Positions 1 to 11,439 of a stretch of 64,000 bases of DNA are shown here, one piece after another. The position numbers and the translations under genes were made by a program. A model generated the notes under the pieces. The model saw only the letters and a program-made list of their open reading frames with translations. It was not told the origin of the DNA and made no database searches. The first letter of the stretch is position 1; each line of letters begins with the position of its first letter. The stretch comes from Vanrija pseudolonga (Eukaryota; Basidiomycota; Tremellomycetes; Trichosporonales; Trichosporonaceae). The DNA lies in NCBI RefSeq assembly GCF_020906515.1, contig NC_085852.1, forward strand, positions 1,488,001-1,552,000, written 5' to 3'.

Positions 1-3000
1 AGGTAGGTCAGGCGAGGAGGGAGGGGTGTGGAGCTGTCTAAGAACGAAGACGGCTGTGCCCCAATGCCAAATGAGTGCCGCTGACACCGACGCCAGCGTC
101 ACCAGCTCGAGGGTGCCCCGGACCCGTTCCCGTCCCTCGGCGGTGCTCCGTCGCCGGCTCGTCCCGCTGTCGCTCCTGCTGCCTCCAAGGGCAACGGTAC
201 CGCTCCTGCTGCCGGCTTTGACGCCGCGTCCGAGGATGCGTTCCCCTCGCTCGGCGCGTCGGCCGCTGCTCCCGTCAACATCTCGAAGCCTGCCATCTCG
301 GCGTGGTCGGCCAAGCCTGCCGCTGTCAAGGCTGGCGCCGCGAAGAAGGGCTGGGCTTCCGGCGGCCTCGGCCGCGCTGGCCAGGCCACGTCTGCTTCCC
401 ACCCGTACTCTGAGACCTTTTCGATCCCCGCCGCCGAGCTCGCTACCGGCAAGGCTGCGCAGGACACTATGAAGAAGGTCCAGGAGCAGACTGGCGCCGT
501 CGTCGAGTCGTCCACCCAGTTGAGCACAGGCCTCAAGCAGTTCCACGTCAAGGCCGCCGACCCCAAGCGTCTTGCGCTGGCCCGCCAGCTCATCGAGCGC
601 GGTCTCAGCAAGCCTGTCGTGCTCGAGGTCGAGGTCCCTATCACTACTATCGGCACTATTATCGGTCCCAAGGGCGCGACGCTCAAGTCGATCACGGACG
701 CGACCAGCACCAAGATTGACATTCCCCGCCGCGACTCGCTCCCCGAGTGGAACCCCACCTCCCAGGCCAACGGCGGCGCTGCCGACAGCGACGACGAGGA
801 CGAGGGACCCGAGGAGCCCCAGGTCACCATCACCATCTCGGGAACGTCGGCTGCTGCCGCCGACGCCCGTGAGCGTCTTCTTGGCCTCATTTCGCACAAG
901 ATCTCGCAGGGTTCGGCTTCGATTAAGAATATTCCGTCCAAGTACTACCCCTTCATCTCTGGCCCCCGCCGCGCCAACATCAAGAAGCTCGAGGAGGGCC
1001 TCGGCGGTGGCGAGGTTACGATCCACGTTCCCCCTCCCTCGGTCTGGCGTGCTATCCAGAACGACGACGAGGACGACGACGAGGCGCCCAAGGACCGCGA
1101 CCTGACCATCAAGCTCAAGGGCAACAAGGAAAAGATCAAGCTTATCCAGGCCGAGATTCAGCGTCAGTTTGAGGACCTCGTCGTCAGCCTCAAGGAGTTT
1201 GGCATTGTCGTCCCCAAGCGCCAGCACCGTTACCTCATTGGCGACGCTGCCGACGACATTCTCGAGCAGACTGGTTGTATCATTGACCTCCCTCCCGCCA
1301 ACGACCCCAACGAGCAGGTCACCATGCGTGGTCCCCAGGCTGGCCTCCTCAAGGCCATCGAGCTCGCCATGTCCAAGGCTTCCGCTGTCGCCGTTGAGAC
1401 TGTCGATGTCGTTGCCGTTTCGCGCCTCAACTCGTCCGACCCCGTGCCTCACGCCAAGAAGGTCGCCCGCTTCCTCCAGCGTTCGGGCCGCCTCAAGGCC
1501 ATTGCTGCCAACCACGGTGTCCAGGTCTACGCTCCCCGTGCCAGCGTTCTCGCGACTTCTGACAAGGTTGTCATCGAGGCTGTTGGCGAGGACCAGGCCG
1601 CTGTCACCAAGGCCCGCGACGAGGTTGCCAACGCTATCAAGGCTGTGCCCCCCGCCGGTATTGCTACTGTTCAGATCGACCCCGCTGTCCACAGCATCCT
1701 GATTGGTAAGAAGGCTGCCCGCATTGGTCAGTTCGAGACGGCCAACAAGGTCACCACCGTCTTCCCTTCGGCCGACGAGGACTCTTCGGACGTGCACATC
1801 ATCTACTCGGGCACGGACGCTCTTCCTGGTGACAAGAAGGGTCGTGACGCCAAGCTCAAGGAGGTTGTTGGTGCCGCTTCCGAGGCTCTTCTTGGCCTCG
1901 CCAAGTCGGCTGCCGATGTCAAGACTGAGACCCTCGAGGTTGACAAGAAGTGGCACCGCGCTGTTATCGGCCAGGGCGGCTCGGTCCTCAACGCTCTTAT
2001 CGGCGAGGACGGCCTTGTCAACATTCGCGTCGGCGCCGGCAAGGACGCCAAGTCGGGTGCCAACGAGGACGTTGTTGTTGTCCGCGGCCCCTCTGAGGAT
2101 GTCGACCGTGTTGTTGCTTCGATCAAGCAGATTGTCGAGGACGCCAAGAACGACGACATTATCAACGGTTACACTGCCGAGTTTGACGTTGACAAGAAGT
2201 ACGTCGCCCACCTTGTCGGTGCGTCGGGCTCTGCCATCAACAAGCTCCGCGACTCGCTCGGTGTCAAGGTCAACTTTGACGATGACGACGAGGGCAAGAA
2301 GGCCAAGAAGGCCCTCACCCACTGCAAGATTGTCGGTCGCAAGGAGGCTGTCGAGGAGGCCAAGCGCCGCATCCAGGCCCAGATTGAGAAGCTCGAGGAC
2401 GAGACTACCGAGGTTGTCAAGATCAAGCGCGAGATCCAGCCTGCCCTCATCGGTTCGGGTGGCAAGTACGCCATCCGTCTCGAGGAGAAGTACGGTGTCA
2501 AGCTCTCGTTCCCCCGTGACAACAAGGACAAGGACTCGAAGGACGCCAAGGACGCCAAGTCGGACGAGGTTACCATCCGTGGTGGCAAGAAGGGTGTCGC
2601 TGCTGCCAAGGCCGAGCTGCTCGAGGCTGCCGCTTACGAGGCCGAGTCGCGCCAGACTGCCACCTTCACTGTCCCCTCCAAGGCTGTTGCTATGATTGTT
2701 GGCAAGCAGGGTGCCACCATCAACGGTATCAAGGACGACACTGGTGCCCAGATCGACATTGACAAGTCGGCTGGCAAGGACGACAAGACGACGATCACTG
2801 TCCGTGGTGACAAGAAGGCGATCACTGCTGCCAAGGCTGCCGTTCTCGCTGTTGTCGAGGAGCTTGGTGACGAGATCATTGTCAACCTCACCATTGACCG
2901 CAAGCACCACCGTACCCTCATTGGCCAGGGTGGCCAGAAGCTCCGCGACCTTATCGCTGCTTCGGGTGGACCCGCCGAGGGCCACAAGCAGGCTGGTCTT

Positions 3001-3987
3001 GTCACCTTCCCCCGCCAGGGCGACGGCAACACTGACAATGTTGTCCTCCGCGGTGACAGCAAGGTTATCAAGAAGATCCAGGCCGAGCTCGAGAAGCAGG
3101 TCGACGTCCTCAAGAAGACTGTCACCATTGGTGTCTCTGTTCCCGCTGCCCAGCACGCTTCCAAGATTGGTCGCGGTGGTTCGGCTCTCCAGGACCTCCA
3201 GCGCAAGACCAACACTGCTGTCCACTTCCCCGGCTCGCGCCAGTACAACCAGATTGGCGATGTCGACAACGCCGACGAGCTCGAGGGCGTTGACGCCGGC
3301 GACATTGTCAAGGTTGTTGGTACCAAGGAGGCTGTTGCGCAGGCTGCCGAGCTTCTCCAGGTCGCGTCGCCCGAGCGCGGCACTCAGAACCGCGGTGGTG
3401 CCCGTGGCGGCAACGCCGACCTTGCCTCGCGTGAGATCGCCATCCCCGTCAAGTACTACCACGCTGTTGCTGAGCAGCCCAACCTCATCCGCCAGATCCG
3501 CTCTGCCAACGCGTTCCTGACCATCCCCACGCCCGCACCCGCCAAGCCCGTGCACGTTCCCTCGGCCAACGGCGACAGCATCGCTGCCAAGACTGCCCGC
3601 ATCGACCTCGACGCCGAGGAGGAGGCCGTCGAGGGCGAGTGGGAGATCCGCGCCAACTACGAGGGTGCCGACGACAAGACTCTCAACTGGGTCGTCCGTG
3701 CCAAGGAGGAGGACCTCGAGAAGGCCGTCGCGGTGCTCGACAAGGCCGTCAAGCAGGCCGAGTCGGCCTCGCACGTCGGTCTGCTTACTGGTCTCCCTCG
3801 CGCCGCCTTCCCCCGCATCATTGGCTCCAAGGGCGCGACCATCTCGCGCCTCCGCGCCGAGACTGGCACCGACATTACTGTCGGCAAGGAGAACGACCTG
3901 ATCACGATTACGGGTTCCGAGAGCTCGGTGCTCGCGGCCCGTGAGGCGATTCTTTCGGTCGTCACTCGCTCGGGCAGCCGTTTCTAG
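1..3987 (+). CDS. SCP160: Vigilin/Scp160-like multi-KH RNA-binding protein (5' end outside window)
   Basis: This encodes a long KH-repeat protein of the vigilin/Scp160 family, which binds RNA and associates with polysomes at the ER. Open frame runs from about 95 to the TAG at 3985-3987, roughly 1,300 codons in the window. Repeated KH GXXG loops are visible: IIGPKGAT, LIGKKAAR, VIGQGGSV, LVGASGSA, LIGSGGKY, IVGKQGAT, LIGQGGQK, KIGRGGSA and IIGSKGAT; others are degenerate (SGPRR, GDAAD), as is usual in vigilins. The first bases look like an exon end: a donor at 3 (GTAGGT), a CTGAC branch at 81 and an acceptor near 94. The real start codon is therefore probably upstream. The ATG at 71 lies in another frame and inside this intron; the ATG at 469 is internal, since the frame is protein-like upstream of it. 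The family call is firm; the 5' structure is inferred. Confidence 0.93.
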
Positions 3988-4291
3988 GGGCCGGTGAGGT
4001 GGGCTGGTGGATAGGAAGCCACGAAGCCATTACGACTATCAACAAAATGACATATCACATAAAATGCATCTGCACATGACCGGGACGAGCGTGAGCGAGC
4101 GCAGCGAGCGAGCGGGTGTGGGTGGGACGAGTGGTCTTGTCGTGTGCAGGAGTTTTGGCGGCCGGTGGAGGCAAAGGCCGATACGATCGGGCTGGTAGCC
4201 GAAGGTGCCGATGACCCATGTGGGGAGTCTTGTGCGCGGCGCGATATCTCGCTCGACGTCGCTTCCGCCCATTCACCACCACATATCAGCC
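3988..4291. other. Intergenic region between vigilin and PhyH genes
   Basis: This 304-base spacer carries the vigilin 3' end and the promoter of the next gene. It holds a GAGCGAGCG-type simple repeat near 4085-4115. No coding signal was seen. Confidence 0.6.
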
Positions 4292-5502
4292 ATGACTACG
4301 GCAGCACAAGCGCCAGCACTCACGCCCGCGCAGCTCGCGCAGTGGGAGGAGGAGGGGTGTGTAGCTGCCCCCCTTGTTGTCGTCCGCAGCAGCTGACCCC
4401 CCGCCCAGATACCTCGTCCTCCCGGCCTTCTTCAACGCAACCGAAACGGGCGAGATGCTCTCGCGCACCAAGCAGCTCCTGGACGAGTTCGACGTGACAG
4501 GGCACCCGATGACGGTGTTTTCTACGGGGACAGACGAGGACAAGCACGTCGGGGACGAGTACTTCCTCACGAGCGGGGACAAGGCAAGTACCGCGCCCCT
4601 CCCGTCCCCCACCTCGGCCCCACCGCTGCCGCGAGCCAGCCAGCTAAGCGTCCACAGATCCGCTACTTCCTCGAACCAGGCAGCGTAACCCGTGCGACCC
4701 CCACCTCCCCCGCCGAGCTCAAGGTCCCCGCCCCGCGCTCCGTCAACAAGATCGGCCATGCGCTGGGCGTCCTGGACCCCGTGTTCCGGAGGCACACGTT
4801 CAGCCCCAAGGTCCAGGCTGTCGCGCGGTCGCTCGGGGCGCATACGGATCCGAGGGTGTTGCAGAGCATGGTTATTTGCAAGCAGCCGAGGATTGGGGGC
4901 GAGGGTGAGTGCGCGAAGCCGAGCGCGCCGTCGGCGTGCGAGGCGGAGGAGGGGGAGGGGAAGGAGAGACGAGGGCTCGCGCTGACGCGCTCGCCCAGTC
5001 CCCAGCCACAACGACTCGACGTTCCTCTACACCGACCCGCCGTCGGCGATCGGGTGCTGGATCGCACTGGACGAGTGCACGCCCGAGAATGGCTGCCTGG
5101 TGGGTCGGGTCCGCTGGCCAGTCTCCCCGTTCCCCGCTCACACCGCAGTCCTTCCTGCCGGGCTCGCACAAGACGGCGCGGGTCAGCTCGCGCTTCGTGC
5201 GCGCCAGCGGCGGCGGGACCGAGTTTGTCGATGTGCCAGGCGTCGCCAAGAACGAGGAGGACTGGGACACGCTCGACGGGTGGAAACAGGCGCCGTGCCC
5301 GCCCGGCACGCTCGTCCTCATCCACGGCAGCGTCATGCACCGCTCGCCGCCCAACCCCTCGGAACGCACGCGCATCATCTACACGTTCCACATGATTGAG
5401 GGCGCCGACGGGTTCGTGTATGACGAGAGGAACTGGCTCCAGCCGACAAAGGAGATGCCGTTCCAGCGCCTCTATGGGGACGTGGGGGCGGCGGCGGCGT
5501 GA
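4292..5502 (+). CDS. Phytanoyl-CoA dioxygenase (PhyH) family protein
   Basis: The spliced protein is about 313 residues and matches Fe(II)/2-oxoglutarate oxygenases of the PhyH family. Five exons fit: 4292-4356, 4409-4583, 4658-4904, 4999-5099 and 5149-5502. Phases agree and join EEEG-YLVLPAFF, SGDK-IRYFLEPG, GGE-VPSHNDS and ENGCL-SFLPGSHK. Likely iron ligands are the His and Asp of SHNDS and the later His of GSVMHRS; the Arg in ERTRIIYTF may hold 2-oxoglutarate. The motif NKIGHALGVLDPVF is typical of the human PHYHD1-type subgroup. The second intron seems to use a GC donor (GCAAGT at 4584). No targeting signal is obvious. The substrate cannot be read from sequence. Confidence 0.85.
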
Positions 5503-5533
5503 GCCAAGTCGTGGGCAGCGGCATCCGCAGCAT

Positions 5534-5575
5534 ATGCCTATTCCATATGTTATGATGCCTATTCCATATGTTATG
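5534..5575. repeat. Two tandem 21-bp direct repeats
   Basis: A 21-base unit beginning ATGCCTATTCCATATG occurs twice head to tail (5534-5554 and 5555-5575). It lies in the 100-base gap between two convergent genes. Each unit contains a CATATG palindrome. Confidence 0.9.
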
Positions 5576-5602
5576 TAGATGCAAGTCTAGCTACGCCTCT
5601 AG

Positions 5603-7511
5603 CTACACCTCGAGCACTTCCACCTTGGCCCGCGCGAGCACATCGGCCGCACGCACATTGTACAGCTCGTCGATCAGCGCTGCGCGGAACGTGCCCGGGC
5701 CCTTGACGTCGGGCCGGGCCGCCGCGAGCTCGGCGGCGATGTTGAAGACGAGGACGCTGGGGGGTGGTGTCAGCTCAGCTCGGCCAGGCGAATCCAGCAC
5801 CGCACTTACCCTGCGAGCGCACCAACGAGGTGGTCCCCCTGCACCAGCTGCGAGTCGTTCTCGACCGCAGCGTTCGAGGCCAGGAAGTGCAGGCGCGCAG
5901 CGGCGCAAAACGTCGCCACAATCGTGCCCGTCATGCAGCCCGAGCCCGTGATCACCTCGAGCAGGTCGACGCCGTTGCTCGTCTTGAGCACCGTCTCGCC
6001 GTCCGATATGTAGTCGTGCTTGCCGGTCATGACGACGATGGCGTTCTTGCGCCTCGCGAGCACCTTGACCACGCTGCCGGGGTTGGCGAACCCGCCGCCG
6101 ACGGCGTCGACGCCGCGCGAGGCCACCTCGGTCGACTCGGCGAGCGCGCCAATCTCGGCAGGGTTGCCCTTGATCACCGTCGGCTGCCAGTGCGACAGCA
6201 GCTCCTTGCTCGTGCTCCGCCGGAAGGCCGTCGCGCCGACCGCGACCGGGTCGTACACGACCGGCTTGCGGTTCACGTTGGCCTCGCGTCCGGCCACGAG
6301 CATGCCCGCCTTGTCGGTGATGGTGCCAAAGTTGACCAGCAGCGCGCCGATTGCGGGCGACAGGTCCTTGACGTCGAAAGGGTTGGTTGCCATGATGGGC
6401 GACGCGCCGACAGCGAGGGTGGCGTTGGCCGAGTCGTTGATGACGACGTTGTTGGTGAGCTGGGGGCGAGCGTCAGCGAGCCAGTTCCCAGAAGCCCGCC
6501 ACACCCACCTGGTGCACCAGCGGCGTGTTGTCGCGCACGACAGCCATCAGCGCCGCCGACTGCTCGATCAGCTCCTTGGGCGTCCGGGCAGCCTTCGCGC
6601 CCGAAAAGACGGCCTGCGTGTTGCCAGTCTTGCGGGCACGCTTGAACGAGTCGACCTGGGCGCGGATCCCTGCGGCGGCCGCGCGCGGGTCGGCCGAGCT
6701 CACGATCGCCGAGATGACGGCCACGCCGTCGAGCGCCGTGCGGTTCACGGGGCTCACGGAGCCGTGCAGCAACTGAGGCACATTGGGGGGGTGGATACCG
6801 CCTGGGCGCGAGGTCAGCAGGCCACTAGCACTAGCCACTCTCTTCCCTACGTACCGATCGCGACGGACGGTACGCCCTCAAGCACGTCCAGCACGACACC
6901 AGCGCCCTCAGGCGCGAGCTTGAGCTTCGCCGTGACGTCCTTGCTCCCCGTGTCCCAGATCGCGCCGACGCCGACATAGTCCGCCCCGCCGGCGACAGCC
7001 GCGCGCGCCTCGTCCACATTGGACACGCTGACCCCGATCAGCGCGTCGTCGCCGACCAGCTCCCGCGCGCGGGCGAGGGGGAGGTCACTCTGCCCGATGT
7101 GCAGGCCGGCCGGGCGCACGGCAAGGAAGACGTCGATGCGGTCGTTGATGAAGAGCGGGACGTTGTACTGGCGGGTTGCGTCAGGAATGGAAGGGACTTT
7201 GAACCCACCTTGTCCGTGATCTCCTTGGTCTTGCGCGCAATCTCGACAAACTGGCGTCAGATGTTGCCGCGGGCAAGCCCTCACCTCCCCCGTGTCCGTG
7301 TCCTTCTCGCGCACCTGCACGACCGTCACGCCGCCCTGCAGCGCCTGTCGTCAGCTCGCCCGCGTCGACCATCACACCCCACCTCCTCGAGGCTCTCGTA
7401 GTAGTCCTGCCTGTCAGCACCGCCATGCACATCGCCGCCCACCTTGCCCTCGGGGAGCAGCTCGCGCCCCGTCACGAGGTACAGCGAGTAGTCGATTGCC
7501 GCCTTGCCCAT
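5603..7511 (-). CDS. THI6: Bifunctional thiamine-phosphate synthase / hydroxyethylthiazole kinase
   Basis: This is the fungal Thi6 fusion. The N-terminal half is thiamine-phosphate pyrophosphorylase (DYSLYLVTGRELLP, QGGVTVVQVREKDTDTGE, PLFINDRIDVFLA, GLHIGQSDLP, GADYVGVGAIWDT). The C-terminal half is hydroxyethylthiazole kinase (LTNNVVINDSANATLA, ASPIMA, DPVAVGAT, VIKGNPAEI, TGSGCMTG). Eight exons fit with correct phase: 7443-7511, 7383-7406, 7285-7344, 7209-7250, 6855-7167, 6510-6801, 5810-6459 and 5603-5756, giving about 534 residues, the usual size. Exons 2 and 4 are only 24 and 42 bases. It makes thiamine phosphate from HMP-PP and HET-P in the cytosol. The start at 7511 matches the family's short N-terminus; an in-frame ATG at 7553 is less likely. 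No TPP riboswitch was recognised. Confidence 0.93.
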
Positions 7512-7777
7512 TGCTTGTGGTGTGGGAGAGTGCGATGATGCACAGTGCGTCACAACATTTCGGACGGGTCTTGGTCAGTTTGACTTTGGGAACCGGCCCG
7601 CGGAATGCCGACATCCGACGCCGACCTCCGCCACCATTAACGCCCCCAGTCGCACGCCATCAAGGCCCATCGCAACCAACGCCGCCTCTTGACCAACCGC
7701 CTAGAACATTGTACTTGGTACATCTCGATCTGTATATGAATGCAAAATGATCACTGCTACTGCCCAACACACACCCT

Positions 7778-10700
7778 CTACTTGCCAGCAGGGCGAGGCG
7801 CCTCACAAATCGTGCACTGCTCCTTCGCCGAGTCGGGGTTCTGGAGCATGCAGGTGTCACACGTCCACTGCTTGCCGGTGGCAGCAGCGGCAGGTTTGGC
7901 AGCAGGCGTAGACGGCTTGCCAAAGCTTCCAAAGCCTCCAAAGCCGCCCGAGGGGGCGGCCACCGACGGAGTGAAGCCTCCAAAAGCCCCGCCCGACGAC
8001 GACGACGACGATCCACCAAAGGAGAACCCAGTGGCAGGCGCCGCGACCGTCGGCTTGAAACCTCCAAAGCCAGAAGCTGGTGCAGCTGGGGCAGCCGGCT
8101 TGGCGCTGCCGCCGAACGCAAACCCACCCGAGGGAGGCGCAGGGGGCTTGCCTCCAAACGAGAAGCCGCCTGTAGGGGGTGCAGGCAGGCCGAAGGCCGG
8201 GGGCTTGGGGGCCTCAGCCGCCGGCGCAGGCGCACCGGGCCGCGGTGCTTCGCACACGGTACACTTCTCCTTGGCCGAGTCCGGGTTCTTGAGCATACAC
8301 GTGGTGCACTCCCACTGGCCGGGGGCCGCCGCAGGAGCCTTGGTCGTGAAGGCAGCGGGGACTGCTGGCGGGGCTGGTGGGGCGGCAGCAGCAGGCACCG
8401 CCGGCGCGGCGCCAGGACGGGGAGCTTCGCAAACAGTGCACTTCTCCTTGGCGGAGTCCGGGTTCTGCAGCATGCAGGTGTCGCAGGTCCAGTCTCCGGC
8501 CTTGGTAGCAGGGGCCTTGATGGTAAAGCCGCCAGCCGCTGGTGCGGCAGGCTTGGAGCCACCAAAGGCGAAGCCACCAGTAGCAGGAGGCGCTGGAGGG
8601 GCTGGCAACGCGGCCTTGGGAGGAGCAGCAGCCTTGACACCTGGGCGAGGTGCTTCGCAGATCGTGCACTGCTCCTTGGCCGAGTCGGGGTTTTGCAGCA
8701 TGCAGGTGTCACAGGTCCACTGCGAGCCAGCGGCGGCTGGCTTGGGGAGGGAGAGGCTCTGCGGAGCAGGTGGCGAGAAGATGGACGCCGAGGGAATGCT
8801 TGTCTTGCTCAGGGTAAATAGAAAGGGCTGCTCAGAGTGGTCCTTGCGTACTGCGGCCTTGACTGCCTCGGAAGGCTCAGGCGACGAAGATCCGGAAGGG
8901 AGGTTGAAGGTGAAGAACGGCAGCGCGGCCTTGTCGACGTTGAGTGCGGAGTCCTTCGCAGACAGGTAGATGGCCGATGGGTCCACACGGCGGCTGGTGG
9001 AGCGAGCGGTGGTCGACGGTCCTGCAGATGAGGGCTCGGCAGCAGGAGGTGGTCCAAGGCCAATCGGCGTGGGCTTGAAGACTGGCGCCGGAGCCGGCTT
9101 GGAGGCGGCAATTACCGAGTCGGCAACAGCCGAGTGCAACGTCTCGGGCGCCTTGAGAGCGGGAGATGTCGAGTTTCCAAGGGTAGAAGAGGACAGCGAG
9201 GGGACGTTGAAGGGCTGGTACGTGTCGGCCTCGGGCACCTTGACAGGCTTGGCAGCCACGGGTGCAGGTGCGCGGACTGGCTCAGGAAGCTTGAGTGATG
9301 GCTGCTCGGGGGCCTCATCGACATCGATCTCGTCCGCGTCCTCGTCCTCCTCCTCCGGGGATTCAGACCTCCTAGAGGCCGATGCTGCAGGCTTGAAGCC
9401 ACTGACGAGCTCAAGTGTTGAGAGCTTGCGTCCGGGCTGGCCGCTGCCGAGTCTTTCAATCTTCTCCGCAGCGCCACGCTTCGCAACTGAAGAGCTACGC
9501 AGGGACGCACGCAACGCCGATGCCGACTTGCGGAGAGACGAACGCGAGGCCTCAAACTTGCCGGTAGGGACGACGCTCGCCTCCTCGTAGGGGTTAAACA
9601 CGATTGTGGGCTTGGTAGACTCGATAGGGCCGACCTCGGCGTCAAACACCTCCTGCAAAATGTCGGCAGCACGCTTCTTGCCAGCCTTGACAATGTCGTC
9701 GCTGAGAGCCTTCTGGGGGGAGGGTTGGCCTAACGGCGATGGCTTGGAGGGGGCGGCGAAGCGGCTCTTGACCTTGGCGTTGAACTGGGCAGCGGCTGAA
9801 GCAGCGGCATCGTCACCTGCGCTCCGCTCGGATGCCTTGTCATCGTCAGCGTCTAGGTCAACCTTGCGCTTCTTTCCAGGCGCGTCGTCCTTGGGGCCGT
9901 CATCAAGGCTGAACAAGGGCGTCAAAGTCTGTCTCGGCTTGTTCAGGCGGCGAGCCGACATGCCGGGGCCGAGGTACGTAACCTGACGCTTTGAGCTGGC
10001 AGGGGTGAACCGCGAGGGTGTGGCCGCGCCAATAGAGAAGGACGACTCGGGCGTCGCTGTTGAACGTGGCGAGTCCGTGTTGCGGACTGGCGTAGCTGCA
10101 AAAGTGCCTGCGCTCCATCCGCCGACGGGCTGGGCGGTTTGCCTTGTCTCGGCCCTCATGCTACGGGTCAAGCTCTCGAGAACGTCAATATCCTGGACGT
10201 TCATCGGTGCGTCTCCCTTGGCGTCAAGGAAGCTGCGTAACGCAACAGATGATGGGGACGAGGTGTAGGATGATGAAGCAGCGCCGGCCTTTGGAGTGCT
10301 GAGGTGTTTGTTGTTGATATACGCGCCAGGGGCTGCAGGTCTTGAGGAGGCGACAGAAGACTTGGCAGAAGGTGCCTTGCGAATTGACTCGCGGAACGCC
10401 GGCATGGATGGCGAGGGGCGGATGCTACGGTCGACATCAAGCGACAAAAGCTCCCAGCTCGAGTTCGAGTTCTGGGGCAGTTAGTGCACGTACACCGCGG
10501 ATGCACTCACCCTGATTCCCCTGCTGCTCTGCGCCAAAAGTCCCTTGTTTGCTCGCCACGTCTGGGCCCGAGCCTCAAACTCAGGCCCTCCGCGACCAGC
10601 CGCAGACGCAAGCGAGAAGACGTCCACCTCCTCCATGATGGCCGGTGGCTCGCCGTTCCACCCGTCCTCTGATCCCGACACAGATCGCTGGTCGTCGGCT

Positions 10701-10966
10701 AGGATACGGCCGTCCGCATCCTGACTGTGTCTTGGGAGGGTGTTCTTTCTGAAGGGGGCGGACACAAAGTTGACCAAGGACGAGAGAGGGGAGAAGGCCT
10801 GGTGGGGGTGTGAGCGCCATTGCAGCTGCAATTTGGGTGGCAACGGTTGCTGATCACGTACGCTGTGGCTGGCCGACCGCCTGATTTCACCCCTTGCAGG
10901 CCTTGCGTAGGGGCTCTGGTTGAGCCGCTCGGCTCGCAGATCCTTTCTGGATAAGGACGTCCTCAT
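7778..10966 (-). CDS. Nucleoporin with FG motifs and four RanBP2-type zinc fingers (Nup153-like)
   Basis: Three exons (10862-10966, 10511-10798, 7778-10471) give about 1,028 residues. The N-terminus is basic (MRTSLSRKDLRAERL), as in membrane-facing basket nucleoporins. The middle is Ser/Pro/Ala-rich and probably disordered. The last third alternates GFxFGG/FAFGG motifs with four near-identical RanBP2-type zinc fingers of the form W-x-C-x2-C-x3-N-x6-C-x2-C (WTCDTCMLQNPDSAKE and close variants), ending in EAPRP. FG plus RanBP2 fingers is the Nup153 architecture, so a role at the nuclear basket, binding karyopherins and Ran, is inferred. It is divergent from CDC9, with 473 bases between the start codons. 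Confidence 0.85.
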
Positions 10967-11439
10967 GTTCGAGGTCGAGACGTTGTGGATGGGGAGGGTT
11001 GATTGGTTTGGTTTGCCTCGTAGGGGAGATTGAAGCTCGGAGCTGTGATGCCAGGTGACTTGAATGGTACGAAGACACAGCTATGCGAGTATGGATTGTC
11101 AAGACCGAGATAGGATTGTTGTATTGTTGATGAAGAAGAAGAATAGACGTTGGTGCTGGACGTGGTTGCTTGTTCACTCTTGTTGCTCACTGCCAGTGGT
11201 TCGAAGTCGGGAAAAGGTAGGAAAGGAACCAAACCTGCCCTTCTTACGTAATGGCGCACGGTCACAAGTTGACATCACCCCTCCACTTTGAAACGCGTCC
11301 AAACGCGTCCAGTCATTTATTACGGCGGCGGCAGCAGGCGCCGGGGCAGTGTTGTGATCCTTCCCTCCCTCCAATCTCCCCGTTCCGCATCTCTTCTCTT
11401 GGCCATTACACCAACTCGTTCAGAAAGCGTCAAGTAAAC
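10967..11439. other. Bidirectional promoter between nucleoporin and DNA ligase genes
   Basis: This 473-base region between divergent start codons contains two MCB boxes, listed separately. There is a CT-rich stretch near 11360-11400 just before the ligase start. No ORF in it looks real. Confidence 0.7.
11293..11308. promoter_or_regulatory. Two MluI cell-cycle boxes (ACGCGT)
   Basis: ACGCGT occurs at 11293-11298 and again at 11303-11308, exactly 10 bases apart, about 130-150 bases before the DNA ligase start. ACGCGT is the MBF target in S. cerevisiae and drives G1/S expression of DNA-replication genes including CDC9. The role here is inferred from position and target. Confidence 0.65.

Noticed and set aside
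71-472. ATG at 71 as start of the vigilin gene (MSAADTDASV)
   Set aside because: It is in another frame from the KH protein and lies inside a likely intron with a CTGAC branch and CAG acceptor.
572-3944. Long Ser/Arg/Leu-rich ORFs overlapping the vigilin gene on both strands
   Set aside because: They are shadows of the KH-protein frame.
7512-7777. TPP riboswitch upstream of THI6
   Set aside because: The conserved TPP aptamer sequence blocks were not seen in the leader or first introns.
7660-8969. ORFs of 350 and 409 codons overlapping the nucleoporin end
   Set aside because: They are shadows: the minus frame with four regular zinc fingers is the coding one.
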